From positions 11,780,001 to 11,844,000 of the forward strand of contig NZ_CP108081.1 in the NCBI RefSeq assembly GCF_036182465.1: DNA of 64,000 nucleotides, read 5' to 3'. Made by a program: the position numbers and the translations under genes. The notes under the pieces were generated by a model, which had not been told where the DNA came from, searched no databases, and worked only from the letters and a program-made list of their open reading frames with translations. How positions within the stretch are numbered: the first letter of the stretch is position 1; the number at the start of each line of letters is the position of its first letter. Shown here piece by piece: positions 53,479-62,030 of the stretch. The DNA is from Streptomyces sp. NBC_00258. GTDB lineage: Bacteria > Actinomycetota > Actinomycetes > Streptomycetales > Streptomycetaceae.

Positions 53479-54504
53479 GTGGTCAACTACGTACTCGCCG
53501 GGGCCGCCCGGACCCAGGCCGCAGCGATGGTCCGGGAACTCGAAGCGGCTCGTCCCGGCGCGGTCGAGCGCCTGGCGCAAGGCGCCCTCGCGGAGCTGAG
53601 AACCTGGCGCGAGCTGACCGTCCTGGAGGTCGACGAGAATCTGACGGAACAAGGGTGCAGTGTCGCCGGAGCGTATGACTTCGGTCCGCCACCGCACCTG
53701 TCCGTCGCCACGTCCGCCAGCCGTGCACGGCGGGACTTCACCGGCCTGCACGAATTGGGCCACCACCTGCAGAAGAACAGCTTCGCCCTCATGGAGCCCT
53801 TTGGCAGGGAACCCGACGGTGGCCTCCTCCTTGAGGACGCGGCCTGCGACGCGTTCGCCGCTGAGATCTTGCTCCCTGCGCCCCTCGTCAGCCAGCACCT
53901 GGACACCCAGGGACCCACCGCGTCGACGGTCGCCCAGCTGTGGCAGGCGAGCAACGCCTCCCGCATGGCGGTCTGCGTACGAGCCGCCCAGCATCTTCCC
54001 GCGCCCGGACACATCCTCCTCCTGGACGCCACGGGACACCTCGCCTTCGCCGCCTCCCACGGCCTTCCGCCCCTGACGCGCGGCAGTTTCCAGGGCGACA
54101 TAGCCGTCATCGACCGCGCGCTGGCTGGCTCCGGCCACGCACGAGGGCTGACCCAGGTCCGCTACCGCGACGGCATCCTCGGACGGGAACTGCACACCGA
54201 CTCCGCGCCCATGGACGGCTACCTTGTTGCCGTCCTCGTCACCGACTCCGCCCCCTGGCGCGCCTTCACCCCACCCACTCCCGACACCGGCCCGCAGTCA
54301 CGCGACTACATCTGCGCGAACTGCGACGAGGAGTACCGCTCCTTCGCCCCCGCCTGCCGGTGCTGCCACGTCCCCCCGTGCCCCGACTGCGGCCGCTGTG
54401 CCTGCCCGCCCCGCGTGAACGAACGCTACTGCCCGGGATGCTTCATGCTGCACCCGCCCTCGATGTTCCCTGCAGACAGCGACCGCTGTCTCAACTGCGA
54501 CTGA
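53479..54504 (+). CDS. ImmA/IrrE-family metallopeptidase with C-terminal zinc-binding region
   Basis: The protein has about 341 residues from GTG 53479, with AGGGGGG 8 nt upstream. Residues about 85-150 contain GLHELGHHLQK (HExxH zinc site) and LEDAACDAFAAEILLP (third ligand region), typical of M78 peptidases. The C-terminal 70 residues are cysteine-rich: ICANCDEEY, ACRCCHVPPCPDCGRCACPP, YCPGC and CLNC, giving several zinc-ribbon-like knuckles. ImmA peptidases cleave HTH repressors, and the gene just upstream encodes an HTH protein. A role in processing the ubiquitin-like protein is another possibility. Confidence 0.82.
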   Translation: MVNYVLAGAARTQAAAMVRELEAARPGAVERLAQGALAELRTWRELTVLEVDENLTEQGCSVAGAYDFGPPPHLSVATSASRARRDFTGLHELGHHLQKNSFALMEPFGREPDGGLLLEDAACDAFAAEILLPAPLVSQHLDTQGPTASTVAQLWQASNASRMAVCVRAAQHLPAPGHILLLDATGHLAFAASHGLPPLTRGSFQGDIAVIDRALAGSGHARGLTQVRYRDGILGRELHTDSAPMDGYLVAVLVTDSAPWRAFTPPTPDTGPQSRDYICANCDEEYRSFAPACRCCHVPPCPDCGRCACPPRVNERYCPGCFMLHPPSMFPADSDRCLNCD

Positions 54505-54649
54505 CGCCTCTTCACCCCCATCTGCACCACGTTCACGCCTACCCGCGAGTTACGTCGTCCGTCCCAGGCGAAGCACCCCACCCAGGGGTGAACGGAACCC
54601 GGGCGCCGGCCGCGGGCGCCGTCGGAACCTCGCCGGCAGGAACAGAACG

Positions 54650-54934
54650 ATGGCTATTCAGATCACCGCGGTGCGCCTGTCGACCGGCGGCACCACGCAC
54701 GAACACATCACCCACCTGTGGTGGACCGAGCAGGCGTCCGGCAAGGCCGGCGACAACACGCGGGCGCAGATCGTCGACTGGATCGAGAACCAGGCCGGCA
54801 AGGCCTACACCAGTGACCGGGCCGGGCATCGCACGGAAGTCGCCGTGGTGACGCCCGCCCGAGGCGAGAAGTACCTCCGCACCCGCGCCGACGGCGTGTG
54901 GACCAACAACCTCCTTGCCCTTCCCCAGCGCTGA
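54650..54934 (+). CDS. DUF3892 protein
   Basis: The protein has 94 residues. ITAVRLSTGGTTHEHITHLW, IVDWIE, KAYTSDRAGHRTEVAVV and RADGVWTNNLLALP match the DUF3892 pattern. It is a small single-domain protein with no known reaction. It lies between the ImmA/IrrE gene and the ubiquitin-like gene on the same strand, so it belongs to the same locus. Confidence 0.8.
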   Translation: MAIQITAVRLSTGGTTHEHITHLWWTEQASGKAGDNTRAQIVDWIENQAGKAYTSDRAGHRTEVAVVTPARGEKYLRTRADGVWTNNLLALPQR

Positions 54935-55048
54935 CCCGCCCCAACAACACGGCTGTCCGGCGCGCCGCCCCTGCGGTGGCCCGCCGGACGCTCGCCCCGC
55001 CCGGGGCACCTCCGGGCGAACACACGACCCCCTCACCTAGGAGGATCC

Positions 55049-55309
55049 ATGTCTCAGGACAGCCACGGGCCCGCGCCCGTCACGATCATCGTCAACGCCC
55101 GACCGCACACCTGGGAGGCGAAGGAGATCACCTTCGAGCAGGTCGTCGACCTGGCCTACCCCGGCCAGCCGCCGAACGACCAGGACACCTACACCGTCCG
55201 TTACAGCCGCGGCCACGACGGCCACGGAACGGGCAGCCTCACCGCCGGCCACAGCGTCAGAGTGAAGAAGGGGATGGTCTTCGATGCCTACCGCACTTCT
55301 CGCTCGTGA
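55049..55309 (+). CDS. Ubiquitin-like (multiubiquitin-type) protein
   Basis: The protein has 86 residues with a strong ribosome site (CTAGGAGGATCC) before ATG 55049. VTIIVNARPHTWEAKEITFE, QVVDLAYPG and TYTVRYSRG match the beta-grasp fold of bacterial multiubiquitin-type proteins, here as a single domain. It ends AYRTSRS with no C-terminal Gly-Gly, so either processing or a non-canonical linkage would be needed. The 3' end overlaps the E1-like gene by 26 nt. It is the likely modifier of the system. Confidence 0.78.
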   Translation: MSQDSHGPAPVTIIVNARPHTWEAKEITFEQVVDLAYPGQPPNDQDTYTVRYSRGHDGHGTGSLTAGHSVRVKKGMVFDAYRTSRS

Positions 55310-56453
55310 CCCGGACCTGGCCCGCCTCCTCGACGACGGCTACGACGTCGTCGTCCACGCAGGCCACATCATCGTCCGGCACATCCCATACGTCACCGAG
55401 AACCGCACCGTCGAACACGGCTTCCTCGCCTACCCCATGACCATCAGCGGGGACCGCCTGGTCTCCGGAACCGACCACCGCATCTGGTTCAGCGGCTCCG
55501 CCCCCTGCGACGAGCACGGCCGCCCCCTAGCTCTCGCCAATCCCGAGAACCGGGTGATTGCCGAGGGCATGCAGGCGAACTTCATGCTCTCCAGCAAACC
55601 CAGCCCCGACGGCTACCCCGACGAGTACACGAAGATCACCGCGTACGCGAGGATCATCGCCGACCAGGCACACGCACTCGACTCCACAGCCACCCCCACC
55701 CCCGGCGCCGCATGGCAGGAGATCGAGGACGACAGCCCCTTCGCCTACCGCGACACCGCCACCTCCCGCGCCGGAATCGCAGCCGTCAACCGCCGTTTTC
55801 GAGGCCACCGCATCGTGATCGTCGGCCTCGGAGGCAGCGGAAGCTACATCCTCGACCAGGTCGCCAAGACCGAGGTCGACTCGATCCTCCTCATCGACGG
55901 TGACACCTTCGACAACCACAACGCCTTTCGGACCCCCGGCGCCCCCACCCTCGACACCCTGCGTGACCGCCCGCCCAAGGCCACCTACCTTGCCTCGATC
56001 TACGCGAACATGCACCAAGGTCTGTCCGCCTGCGAGCAATACCTCGACGAGGACAACCTCGACCTGCTCACCGGGGCCACATTCGTGTTCCTCGCCTCCG
56101 ATGACGCGGCGAGCAAGTCGGCGATCATCGACTGGCTCGAAGCACACGGCGTACCGTTCATCGACGTCGGCATGGGCATCGAAGAGATCGACGGCCGCCT
56201 CAGCGGACTCCTGCGCGTCACCACCAGCCTCCCGGGCCGCCGAGACGCAGCCCGCCGCCGCATCCCCCAGCCGGCGCCCGAACGCGACGCCTACGCACGC
56301 AACATCCAGACCGCGGATCTCAACGCGCTCAATGCAGTCTTGGCTGTCATCCGTTGGAAACGCTCCATCGGTATCTACGCCGACGCCACCGACGAGAGCC
56401 ACACCACGTACTCACTGATCACTAACGAGATCGCCAACGAGGATTTGCCGTGA
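55284..56453 (+). CDS. ThiF/E1-like adenylyltransferase with N-terminal E2-like domain
   Basis: The protein has 389 residues. The C-terminal 220 form a ThiF/E1 adenylation domain: IVIVGLGGSGSYILDQVAK near 175-193, ILLIDGDTFDNHNAFR and FVFLASDDAASK. The N-terminal 165 residues resemble the domain often fused to such enzymes (DUF6791); an E2-like fold is inferred, and no obvious catalytic Cys is present. The start is inside the ubiquitin-like gene, so translation is coupled. It should activate the C-terminus of that protein, as in bacterial ubiquitination-like (Bub-type) operons. Confidence 0.8.
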   Translation: MPTALLARDPDLARLLDDGYDVVVHAGHIIVRHIPYVTENRTVEHGFLAYPMTISGDRLVSGTDHRIWFSGSAPCDEHGRPLALANPENRVIAEGMQANFMLSSKPSPDGYPDEYTKITAYARIIADQAHALDSTATPTPGAAWQEIEDDSPFAYRDTATSRAGIAAVNRRFRGHRIVIVGLGGSGSYILDQVAKTEVDSILLIDGDTFDNHNAFRTPGAPTLDTLRDRPPKATYLASIYANMHQGLSACEQYLDEDNLDLLTGATFVFLASDDAASKSAIIDWLEAHGVPFIDVGMGIEEIDGRLSGLLRVTTSLPGRRDAARRRIPQPAPERDAYARNIQTADLNALNAVLAVIRWKRSIGIYADATDESHTTYSLITNEIANEDLP

Positions 56454-56851
56454 CCGCACGAGACATTCTGCGCCCGGTCTTCACCGAGGCCTTCCCCCCA
56501 ACGATGGACGCAGGGGTTCTGTACGTCTCGATCCCCTACCGCACCTGCGGTCACCTCTGCTGCTGCGGTTGCGGCCACGAGGTCATCACACCACTGTCCC
56601 CAGCGCAATGGTCCATTGCCTACGACGGTGAGAACGTGTCTCTCACCCCCTCGATCGGCAACTGGGCGCTCCCTTGCCGGTCGCACTACTGGATCCATCA
56701 CGGCCGCGTCCGATGGAGCCGGCACTACTCGGCGGCAGAAATCGCTCAGAACAGGGAGCGTGACCGTCACCTGCTAGCCCAAAATACCGAAGGGCACAGG
56801 CCAAGGCCGCTGGCCAGGCTGCGTCGTCACCTGCAGTCGTGGCGCCGGTAG
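56450..56851 (+). CDS. DUF6527 protein, zinc-binding
   Basis: The protein has 133 residues from GTG 56450, overlapping the ThiF stop as GTGA. CGHLCCCGCGHEVITPLSP and SIGNWALPCRSHYWIHHGRV match DUF6527, with Cys and His residues suited to a zinc site. It regularly accompanies ubiquitin-like and ThiF genes in bacterial operons, and a peptidase-like role has been proposed. It ends the coupled Ub-like/E1/DUF6527 set. The DUF3800 gene follows after about 130 nt. Confidence 0.8.
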   Translation: MTARDILRPVFTEAFPPTMDAGVLYVSIPYRTCGHLCCCGCGHEVITPLSPAQWSIAYDGENVSLTPSIGNWALPCRSHYWIHHGRVRWSRHYSAAEIAQNRERDRHLLAQNTEGHRPRPLARLRRHLQSWRR

Positions 56852-56981
56852 GCCAACGAGCGGGCTACCAGGCCAACGCGCAGCCCCCCCCGCGGTACCT
56901 GGAGCGCAGGCGAGGGCATTGAGGCCGGGCAAGCTTGAGGCGCGGCTTGTCCCTGGCGATGGGCGCGCGGAGTATGTCGGC

Positions 56982-58178
56982 ATGATCGAACGTGACCATG
57001 CGCCGAATGCTGGAACGGGACTGCTCGGAGCGCGCTTCAGCCGCCGCAACCGCCAGGCGCCCACCGACGACCGTACCGGCACCGGCCGGTGGATCGCCAT
57101 CGACGAGTCCGGCTACCACGGCGACCAACTCCACGGCCGCGACCGCTACATGATTCTGGGCTCGGTGGTCATCGACGACACCGAAGCCGCCGTCATCGTG
57201 GACACACTGCGACGCGAGGCAGGCATCCAGAAGCCCGCGAGGGAGGTGAAGTTCCAAAGGATGTTCACCGGCGGGGGAGCCGGTCACCGCCGCCGGCTCC
57301 TGAGCGAACTGCTGGCCCCCGGCGGGCCCCTGCACGGCCGTGCCTCGGTGTACGCGATCGACAAGCACTACTTCGTCGCGGCCAAGCTCGTGTCCCTCCT
57401 GGTGGAGGAGCGGTTCCACGCCCTGGGCCACGACATCGTCAGCAACGGCGTGGGCCGGCAACTGGCCCTGGACCTGGCCACCGAAGGCCCCCGGGCCCTG
57501 GGCCGCGACGGCTTCGACCGGCTCATCGCCACCGCCGTGGGCTTCTTCTCCAAGAAGAACCGCACAGGCGACCAGGTCACCGTCGACGACCTCTACGCCG
57601 TCATCCAGGAGTCCTGCGCCTACGCCCGCCGCCGCAAGGCGCCCCAGGCGAAGAAGGCAGCAGAGGTCCTGGACATGCTGCGCAAGACCCGCCCGGAAGC
57701 GGAGGAGTTCGCCCGTGAGCGTCCGGCCGAGGCCACGCCGACCGGAGAGCATGGCCTTCTGGATGACACGATGGACCCCCTCATCACCGCCGTGCCCACG
57801 GCCATTCTTCACGCGTCGATACGTTACGGCGGCAAGCTCCAGGTCCTCGCGGACGATCAGCGGCTGCTGACCGACGACAAACTCGAGGTCCTGGAACGCG
57901 GAGTTACAGCCGTGGGCCTGGTCCACGGCCTCATCAAGGCAAACCACCTCCAGGATCTGGTGCGTGGCCGCTCGGTGGACCACCCCTCCCTCCAACTCGC
58001 TGACCTAGTGGCGGGCGCAGGACGGGCGGTCGCGCGATGGCATGACGGCGAGGACGAGCCCGCCGGAAACGATCTTCACGTCGTGGTAGCACCACTGGTG
58101 GATCCCGACGGACTGCTCATGAACGAAAGGCCCGAAGATTTCGCGCGGATCGACACCGCCCGCACGAAACGTCGCTGA
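56982..58178 (+). CDS. DUF3800 protein (RNase H-like fold)
   Basis: The protein has about 398 residues from ATG 56982. The start WIAIDESGYHGDQL...YMILGSVVID is the DUF3800 signature: an Asp-Glu-Ser-Gly strand of an RNase H-like fold. The C-terminal SLQLADLVAGAGRAV supplies the second acidic motif. A nuclease role is plausible but unproven for this family. It follows the ubiquitin-like set on the same strand, and may be a target or effector. Its last 60 nt overlap the 3' end of the convergent gene on the minus strand. Confidence 0.78.
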   Translation: MIERDHAPNAGTGLLGARFSRRNRQAPTDDRTGTGRWIAIDESGYHGDQLHGRDRYMILGSVVIDDTEAAVIVDTLRREAGIQKPAREVKFQRMFTGGGAGHRRRLLSELLAPGGPLHGRASVYAIDKHYFVAAKLVSLLVEERFHALGHDIVSNGVGRQLALDLATEGPRALGRDGFDRLIATAVGFFSKKNRTGDQVTVDDLYAVIQESCAYARRRKAPQAKKAAEVLDMLRKTRPEAEEFARERPAEATPTGEHGLLDDTMDPLITAVPTAILHASIRYGGKLQVLADDQRLLTDDKLEVLERGVTAVGLVHGLIKANHLQDLVRGRSVDHPSLQLADLVAGAGRAVARWHDGEDEPAGNDLHVVVAPLVDPDGLLMNERPEDFARIDTARTKRR

Positions 58179-58937
58179 CGGCCGGGTCAGATGAGTCGCC
58201 CGCGGTGGCGGGAGCGGTGTCCCGGACGAGCTCTGCGAAGCGTTCGCGGCTGCGGTTCTGTTCCTGTTCGGCTCGTGCGTCGTCCCATTCCTCCAGGTCG
58301 TCGCAGCCATCGTGGTTGAGGTTCTCGTACTCACTGTGGAGGAGCCAGCAGCCGTGGATTCCGGTGAGGGGGTCCTCGAGGAGGCCACATGCGGGCCGCT
58401 GAGGGGCGAGAGGGGTCAGCCGCAGAGCGACGCCGGGTTCTTCCTCGCCGCTGTGCCTGGTGAGTGTCTCGTGGAGGTCCTCGAGCTGTTCCCGCAGAGC
58501 GGTGGGGTCGGGCAGTACACCGTCGGTGACCTGCATGGCATGCCGGACAAGTCTGGTCACAGCGTCGTACGGCGAAACGCCGTCGTAGATGAGGCCGAGG
58601 ACGAGGGTAGGCGACGCGTGGGGCAGCTCCTCGATGTTGTCGGCTTCCAGAACCACGCGGTTGGGTCGAGCCCGGATGCCTCGCCGGTGACCTCGGCTGC
58701 CGCGGCGATCCAGTGGGCTGCCGCGGCCGAGGCCGCCGTCGGATCGATGCCCCGGAACAGATCGTCGGGGCCGAAGGGATCCTGCTGCAGGAGTTGATCG
58801 GCGGCGGCGACCTGCACGGGAGAGGCGTCCTCACGGCTGAGGAGGACAGCCTGCTGGGATCGGCCGCTAAGGTCACCGAGCTCGGCACTCTCCACGGCCG
58901 CGAGCTCAACGGCGACTTCAGCGGCAATGCCCTTCAC
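58117..58937 (-). pseudogene. Frameshifted unknown gene, convergent with DUF3800 gene
   Basis: Two minus-strand frames join into one protein of about 270 residues. The first, from GTG 58937, reads VAVELAAVESAELGDLSGR and SAAAAHWIAAAAEVTGEASG. Near 58660 it must shift to a frame reading RVVLEADNIEELPHASPTL, LIYDGVSPYDAVTRLV and GIHGCWLLHSEYENLNHDG, ending at 58117. The second part has no ribosome site of its own, so this is one broken gene or a sequencing indel. No family is recognised. Confidence 0.55.
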
Positions 58938-59096
58938 AAGCTGCCACCCGCCCCCGCCGCACGGCGCAGGCGGGCGGGTAGGTGGCGCAACACTGCCGCA
59001 CCAGCAGCAGACAGAAGCGAGAGACCGTCCTCAAGTCAAAGTCCTCACGCTTTGGTGATGTGACGGACCTTCCGAGCCGAAATACCCGGAATGCTG

Positions 59097-59113
59097 AGAG
59101 CCATTGAGGCTCT
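59097..59113 (-). terminator. Small hairpin downstream of ADH operon
   Basis: AGAGCC-ATTGA-GGCTCT forms a perfect 6-bp stem with a 5-nt loop, about 140 nt beyond the stop of the leftward alcohol dehydrogenase gene. It has no strong T-run, so termination is only a possibility. Confidence 0.25.
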
Positions 59114-59253
59114 AAGCAACGGTCCAACGCCTGACGTTCCGGGCGGTGGTCCCCACGGTCGTGGTGCATCGACGGGTGATCGGCACGGACGGGCCGGCCA
59201 CGGCGCAGGCGGGGCCGGTGGAGCGTCGCTGACTGTGAACCGCTGTACGCGGC

Positions 59254-60294
59254 TCAGTGGTTGGGAACGATGACCGCTCGGCCGTCGACCTTCCCGGCGT
59301 GCAGGCGCTCGTAGGCGAGTGGGGCCTCGTCGAGGAAGTAGGTCTCGGTGTGTACGGACACGGCGCCCGAGCGGGCCAGGTTCAGTACCTCGATGAGTTC
59401 GCTCCGGCTGCCCCAGTAGGGCGCGGCGACCGACACCTCGAAGGGAAGGGACCCGAAGCCGACGGGCAGGGCGCCGCCGCCGATGCCGACGATGGTGACG
59501 TCGCCCTCCACGGCGGCCAGGGCACCCGCGGTTCGCAGGGTGGGCTCGGCGCCGACGAAGTCGAAGACGGCCTCGGCGCCGAGACCGCCGGTCAGGGTGC
59601 GTACGGCGGTGGCCGCTCCTGCGTCGGAGAGCACCGTCTCGTGGGCGCCGACCTCCTTCGCCAGCCGCAGCTTGTCCTCGCTGACGTCGAGGGCGATCAC
59701 GCGGGCTGGCGTGAGCGCGCGCAGCAGTTGGATGGCGACGTGGCCGAGGCCGCCGGTGCCGATGACCACGGCCGTCGAGCCGGGGACCAGCTTCGGCAGC
59801 GATCGCTTGATCGCGTGGTACGGGGTGAGGCCCGCGTCGGTCAGCGGGACCGCGGCGACCGGGTCCAGACCGTCCAGCGGTACGAGATGGCGCGGGTCGT
59901 CGACGAGCAGGTACTCGGCGATGGCGCCCGGCGTGCCGAGCCCCGGTGGCCGGATGCCCAGGGCGTCCGCGCGCAGGCAGTAATTCTCCTTGCCCTGCGC
60001 GCACTTGGCGCAGGTGCCGCAGCCCCAGGGCCCGTACACCGCGACCGCGTCGCCCTCACGTACACCGCTGACGCCTGCGCCCAGCGCGGCGACCGTGCCG
60101 ACACCCTCGTGGCCGAGGGTGAGCGGAAGCTCGTAGGGGAAGTTCTCGGCCGGCCAGCTCATCACCGCGATGTCGGAGTGGCAGACGCCGGCGGCGGTGA
60201 CCTTCAGCAGGACCTGGCCTGGGCCGGGCTCGGGGTCGGGGACCGTGACCACCTCGGGGGCGGCGCCGATCGTGTGGTACTGCAGTGCCTTCAT
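59254..60294 (-). CDS. Zinc-dependent alcohol dehydrogenase
   Basis: The protein has 346 residues, AdhP-like. GVCHSD and LGHEGVG supply catalytic zinc ligands, CGTCAKC...NYC the four structural-zinc cysteines, and VIGTGGLGHVAIQLL the NAD(P)-binding Rossmann loop. AAAGGAG lies 9 nt before ATG 60294. It is the third gene of a TetR-SDR-ADH run on the minus strand, 26 nt after the SDR gene, so the two oxidoreductases likely act in one detoxification or catabolic route. Confidence 0.93.
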   Translation of the reverse strand: MKALQYHTIGAAPEVVTVPDPEPGPGQVLLKVTAAGVCHSDIAVMSWPAENFPYELPLTLGHEGVGTVAALGAGVSGVREGDAVAVYGPWGCGTCAKCAQGKENYCLRADALGIRPPGLGTPGAIAEYLLVDDPRHLVPLDGLDPVAAVPLTDAGLTPYHAIKRSLPKLVPGSTAVVIGTGGLGHVAIQLLRALTPARVIALDVSEDKLRLAKEVGAHETVLSDAGAATAVRTLTGGLGAEAVFDFVGAEPTLRTAGALAAVEGDVTIVGIGGGALPVGFGSLPFEVSVAAPYWGSRSELIEVLNLARSGAVSVHTETYFLDEAPLAYERLHAGKVDGRAVIVPNH

Positions 60295-60320
60295 GACGCG
60301 AACTCCTTTCTATGCCCGGC

Positions 60321-61106
60321 TCAGAGGGCGGTGTAGGCGCCGTCGACCAGGTGGTAGCTGCCGGCCACGAAGGAGGCGCGGTCGGAGAGCAGGAAGGCGA
60401 TCAGCTCGGCGACCTCCTCGGGGCGGCCGAGGCGGGCGATCGGGTGTAGGGCGACCAGGCCGTCGTACGCCTCCTGGTCCATGTCCTTCAGTAGCGGGGT
60501 CTCGATGAAGCCGGGGCCGACGGCGTTGACGCGGATGTTCTTCGCGGCGTACTCGGCGGCGGCGGTCTTGGTCAGGCCGACCACGCCGTGCTTGGCGGCG
60601 ACGTAAGCGGAGGAGCCGGCGAAGCCGACCGAGCCGAGGATGGAGGCCACGTTGACGATCGCGCCGCCCTGCCCGGCCGCTTCGATGGCGGGGAGCTCGT
60701 GGCGCAGGGAGTAGAAGACTCCGTCCAGGTTGGTGCGGATGACCCGGCTGTAGGCGTCGAGGTCGTACTCGCCGGTCGGGGCACTCGGGCCACCGATGCC
60801 GGCGTTGTTCACGGCGAGGTGCAGTGCGCCGAAGGTGTCCACGGCAAAGGCGACGGCGGCGGCAACGGACTCGGGATCGGTCACGTCGAGCTTCACGGCG
60901 GAGGCCTTGATGCCCTCGGCCTTGAGGTCCTCGGCGGCCTGCGCCGCGCCCTCGGCGTTGTAGTCGGCGATGACGACGTTTGCGCCGTCGGCTCCGAGAC
61001 GGCGGGCGGTAGCCAGGCCGATGCCGGAGGCGGCGCCGGTGACCAGGGCGGTACGACCGGCGAACTCACTGTTGTAGGTGAACTCACTGCTGGGGGTGGT
61101 GCGCAT
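60321..61106 (-). CDS. Short-chain dehydrogenase/reductase (SDR)
   Basis: The protein has 261 residues. The cofactor motif is TGAASGIG, the structural motif NNAG, and the active site SSAYVAAK with Ser in NVASILGS upstream. It is a classical SDR, with VIADY after beta-2 pointing to NAD preference. Its start lies 9 nt after the TetR stop, and the ADH gene follows. Confidence 0.93.
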   Translation of the reverse strand: MRTTPSSEFTYNSEFAGRTALVTGAASGIGLATARRLGADGANVVIADYNAEGAAQAAEDLKAEGIKASAVKLDVTDPESVAAAVAFAVDTFGALHLAVNNAGIGGPSAPTGEYDLDAYSRVIRTNLDGVFYSLRHELPAIEAAGQGGAIVNVASILGSVGFAGSSAYVAAKHGVVGLTKTAAAEYAAKNIRVNAVGPGFIETPLLKDMDQEAYDGLVALHPIARLGRPEEVAELIAFLLSDRASFVAGSYHLVDGAYTAL

Positions 61107-61115
61107 GTGCTGTTC

Positions 61116-61796
61116 TCACTCTTCGGAAGTTGGTTCGGTGGCCGCGGAGGCGGCTTCCGAGATCAGGGCGTCGTAGGCCCGCTCCACCAGGGCGGCCAGG
61201 TCTGCGGCGCCCGAGTCGTGGCTTTCACTGCCGCGCGCCCAAGCGCGCAGCGCTGCGGTGAGGACTCCGGCGGCGGCGTCCACGACAACGGCTGGGCGCA
61301 TGTCCCGTACGTCGTCCGTGTCGAGCCGTTCGGCGATGATGCGGATCGACTCCTCCTGGGCGTCGACCCGGATGCGTTCGTAGGCGGCGAACAAGGCGGG
61401 CTCGGCGTCCACCAGGGTCAGCAGCCGCCGCATCCGGGGCCGCAGATGATGCGCCGGGTTCTCCTGGTCAGCGAGCCACGCGCGCACCGCCCGCCGGTAT
61501 GCGAGCAGCGGCGGTTCCCCGGCGGGCCGGACGCGCAGCAGGTCGTTGATGCGGTCGCCGTCACCCCGGACGAAGTCCAGGGCCGCGTCCTCCTTGCCGG
61601 TGAAGTGCCGGCTGAAGGTGCGGCGGGTGACGTCGGCCTCCTCCACGATCGCCTCCACGGTCGTGGCCGCCAGCCCGTGTTCCAGGATCAGCTCCACCGC
61701 GGCGCAGGCCAGCGCGTTCCGCGTCTGCTGCGCCTTGCGCCGCCGCCGGTCCTGCGTCGGGTGGGCTGGCTCCGTTGCCTTCATGGTTGCGAGCAT
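61116..61796 (-). CDS. TetR-family repressor
   Basis: The protein has about 226 residues from ATG 61796; ATG 61784 is equally possible, and an ATG at 61823 is unlikely because it lies inside the probable operator. The N-terminal HTH reads AVELILEHGLAATTVEAIVE and EADVTRRTFSRHFTGKEDA. The C-terminal domain is the usual helical ligand-binding part. It is first in the TetR-SDR-ADH run, so autoregulation and control of the two oxidoreductases are likely. Confidence 0.9.
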   Translation of the reverse strand: MLATMKATEPAHPTQDRRRRKAQQTRNALACAAVELILEHGLAATTVEAIVEEADVTRRTFSRHFTGKEDAALDFVRGDGDRINDLLRVRPAGEPPLLAYRRAVRAWLADQENPAHHLRPRMRRLLTLVDAEPALFAAYERIRVDAQEESIRIIAERLDTDDVRDMRPAVVVDAAAGVLTAALRAWARGSESHDSGAADLAALVERAYDALISEAASAATEPTSEE

Positions 61797-61813
61797 ACGC
61801 CTTGATGTCTCAT

Positions 61814-61829
61814 TGGGACACATGTCCCA
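61814..61829. promoter_or_regulatory. Palindromic operator candidate for the TetR repressor
   Basis: TGGGACA-CA-TGTCCCA is a perfect 16-bp inverted repeat (7+2+7) just upstream of the repressor start. A further GGGAC follows at 61832. Length and position fit a TetR-type operator controlling the leftward operon. Confidence 0.6.
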
Positions 61830-62030
61830 CCGGGACTCTTGTTGAGAGGGTGCTCTCTTCCGTTATTTAGTCCCGGATTGCCGTTTTAAGGGCAATGTTG
61901 TGACTCTGTTGGTGATGTTGCCCGGGGCGCTGACGGCGGGGCCGTCGGATGGTTCGCTGGAGGAGTGCGGGGTGGCCTCGGATCTTGGGGTGTGGGGGCT
62001 GTTTCGTTACGGCCAAGGAGTGAGGTGTTT
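61830..62030. other. Intergenic, about 200 bp
   Basis: It separates the TetR promoter region from the broken IS5-type transposase. GCAATGTTGTGACTCTGTTG and the following G-rich run look like IS-end debris, but no matching inverted repeat was found. Confidence 0.3.
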
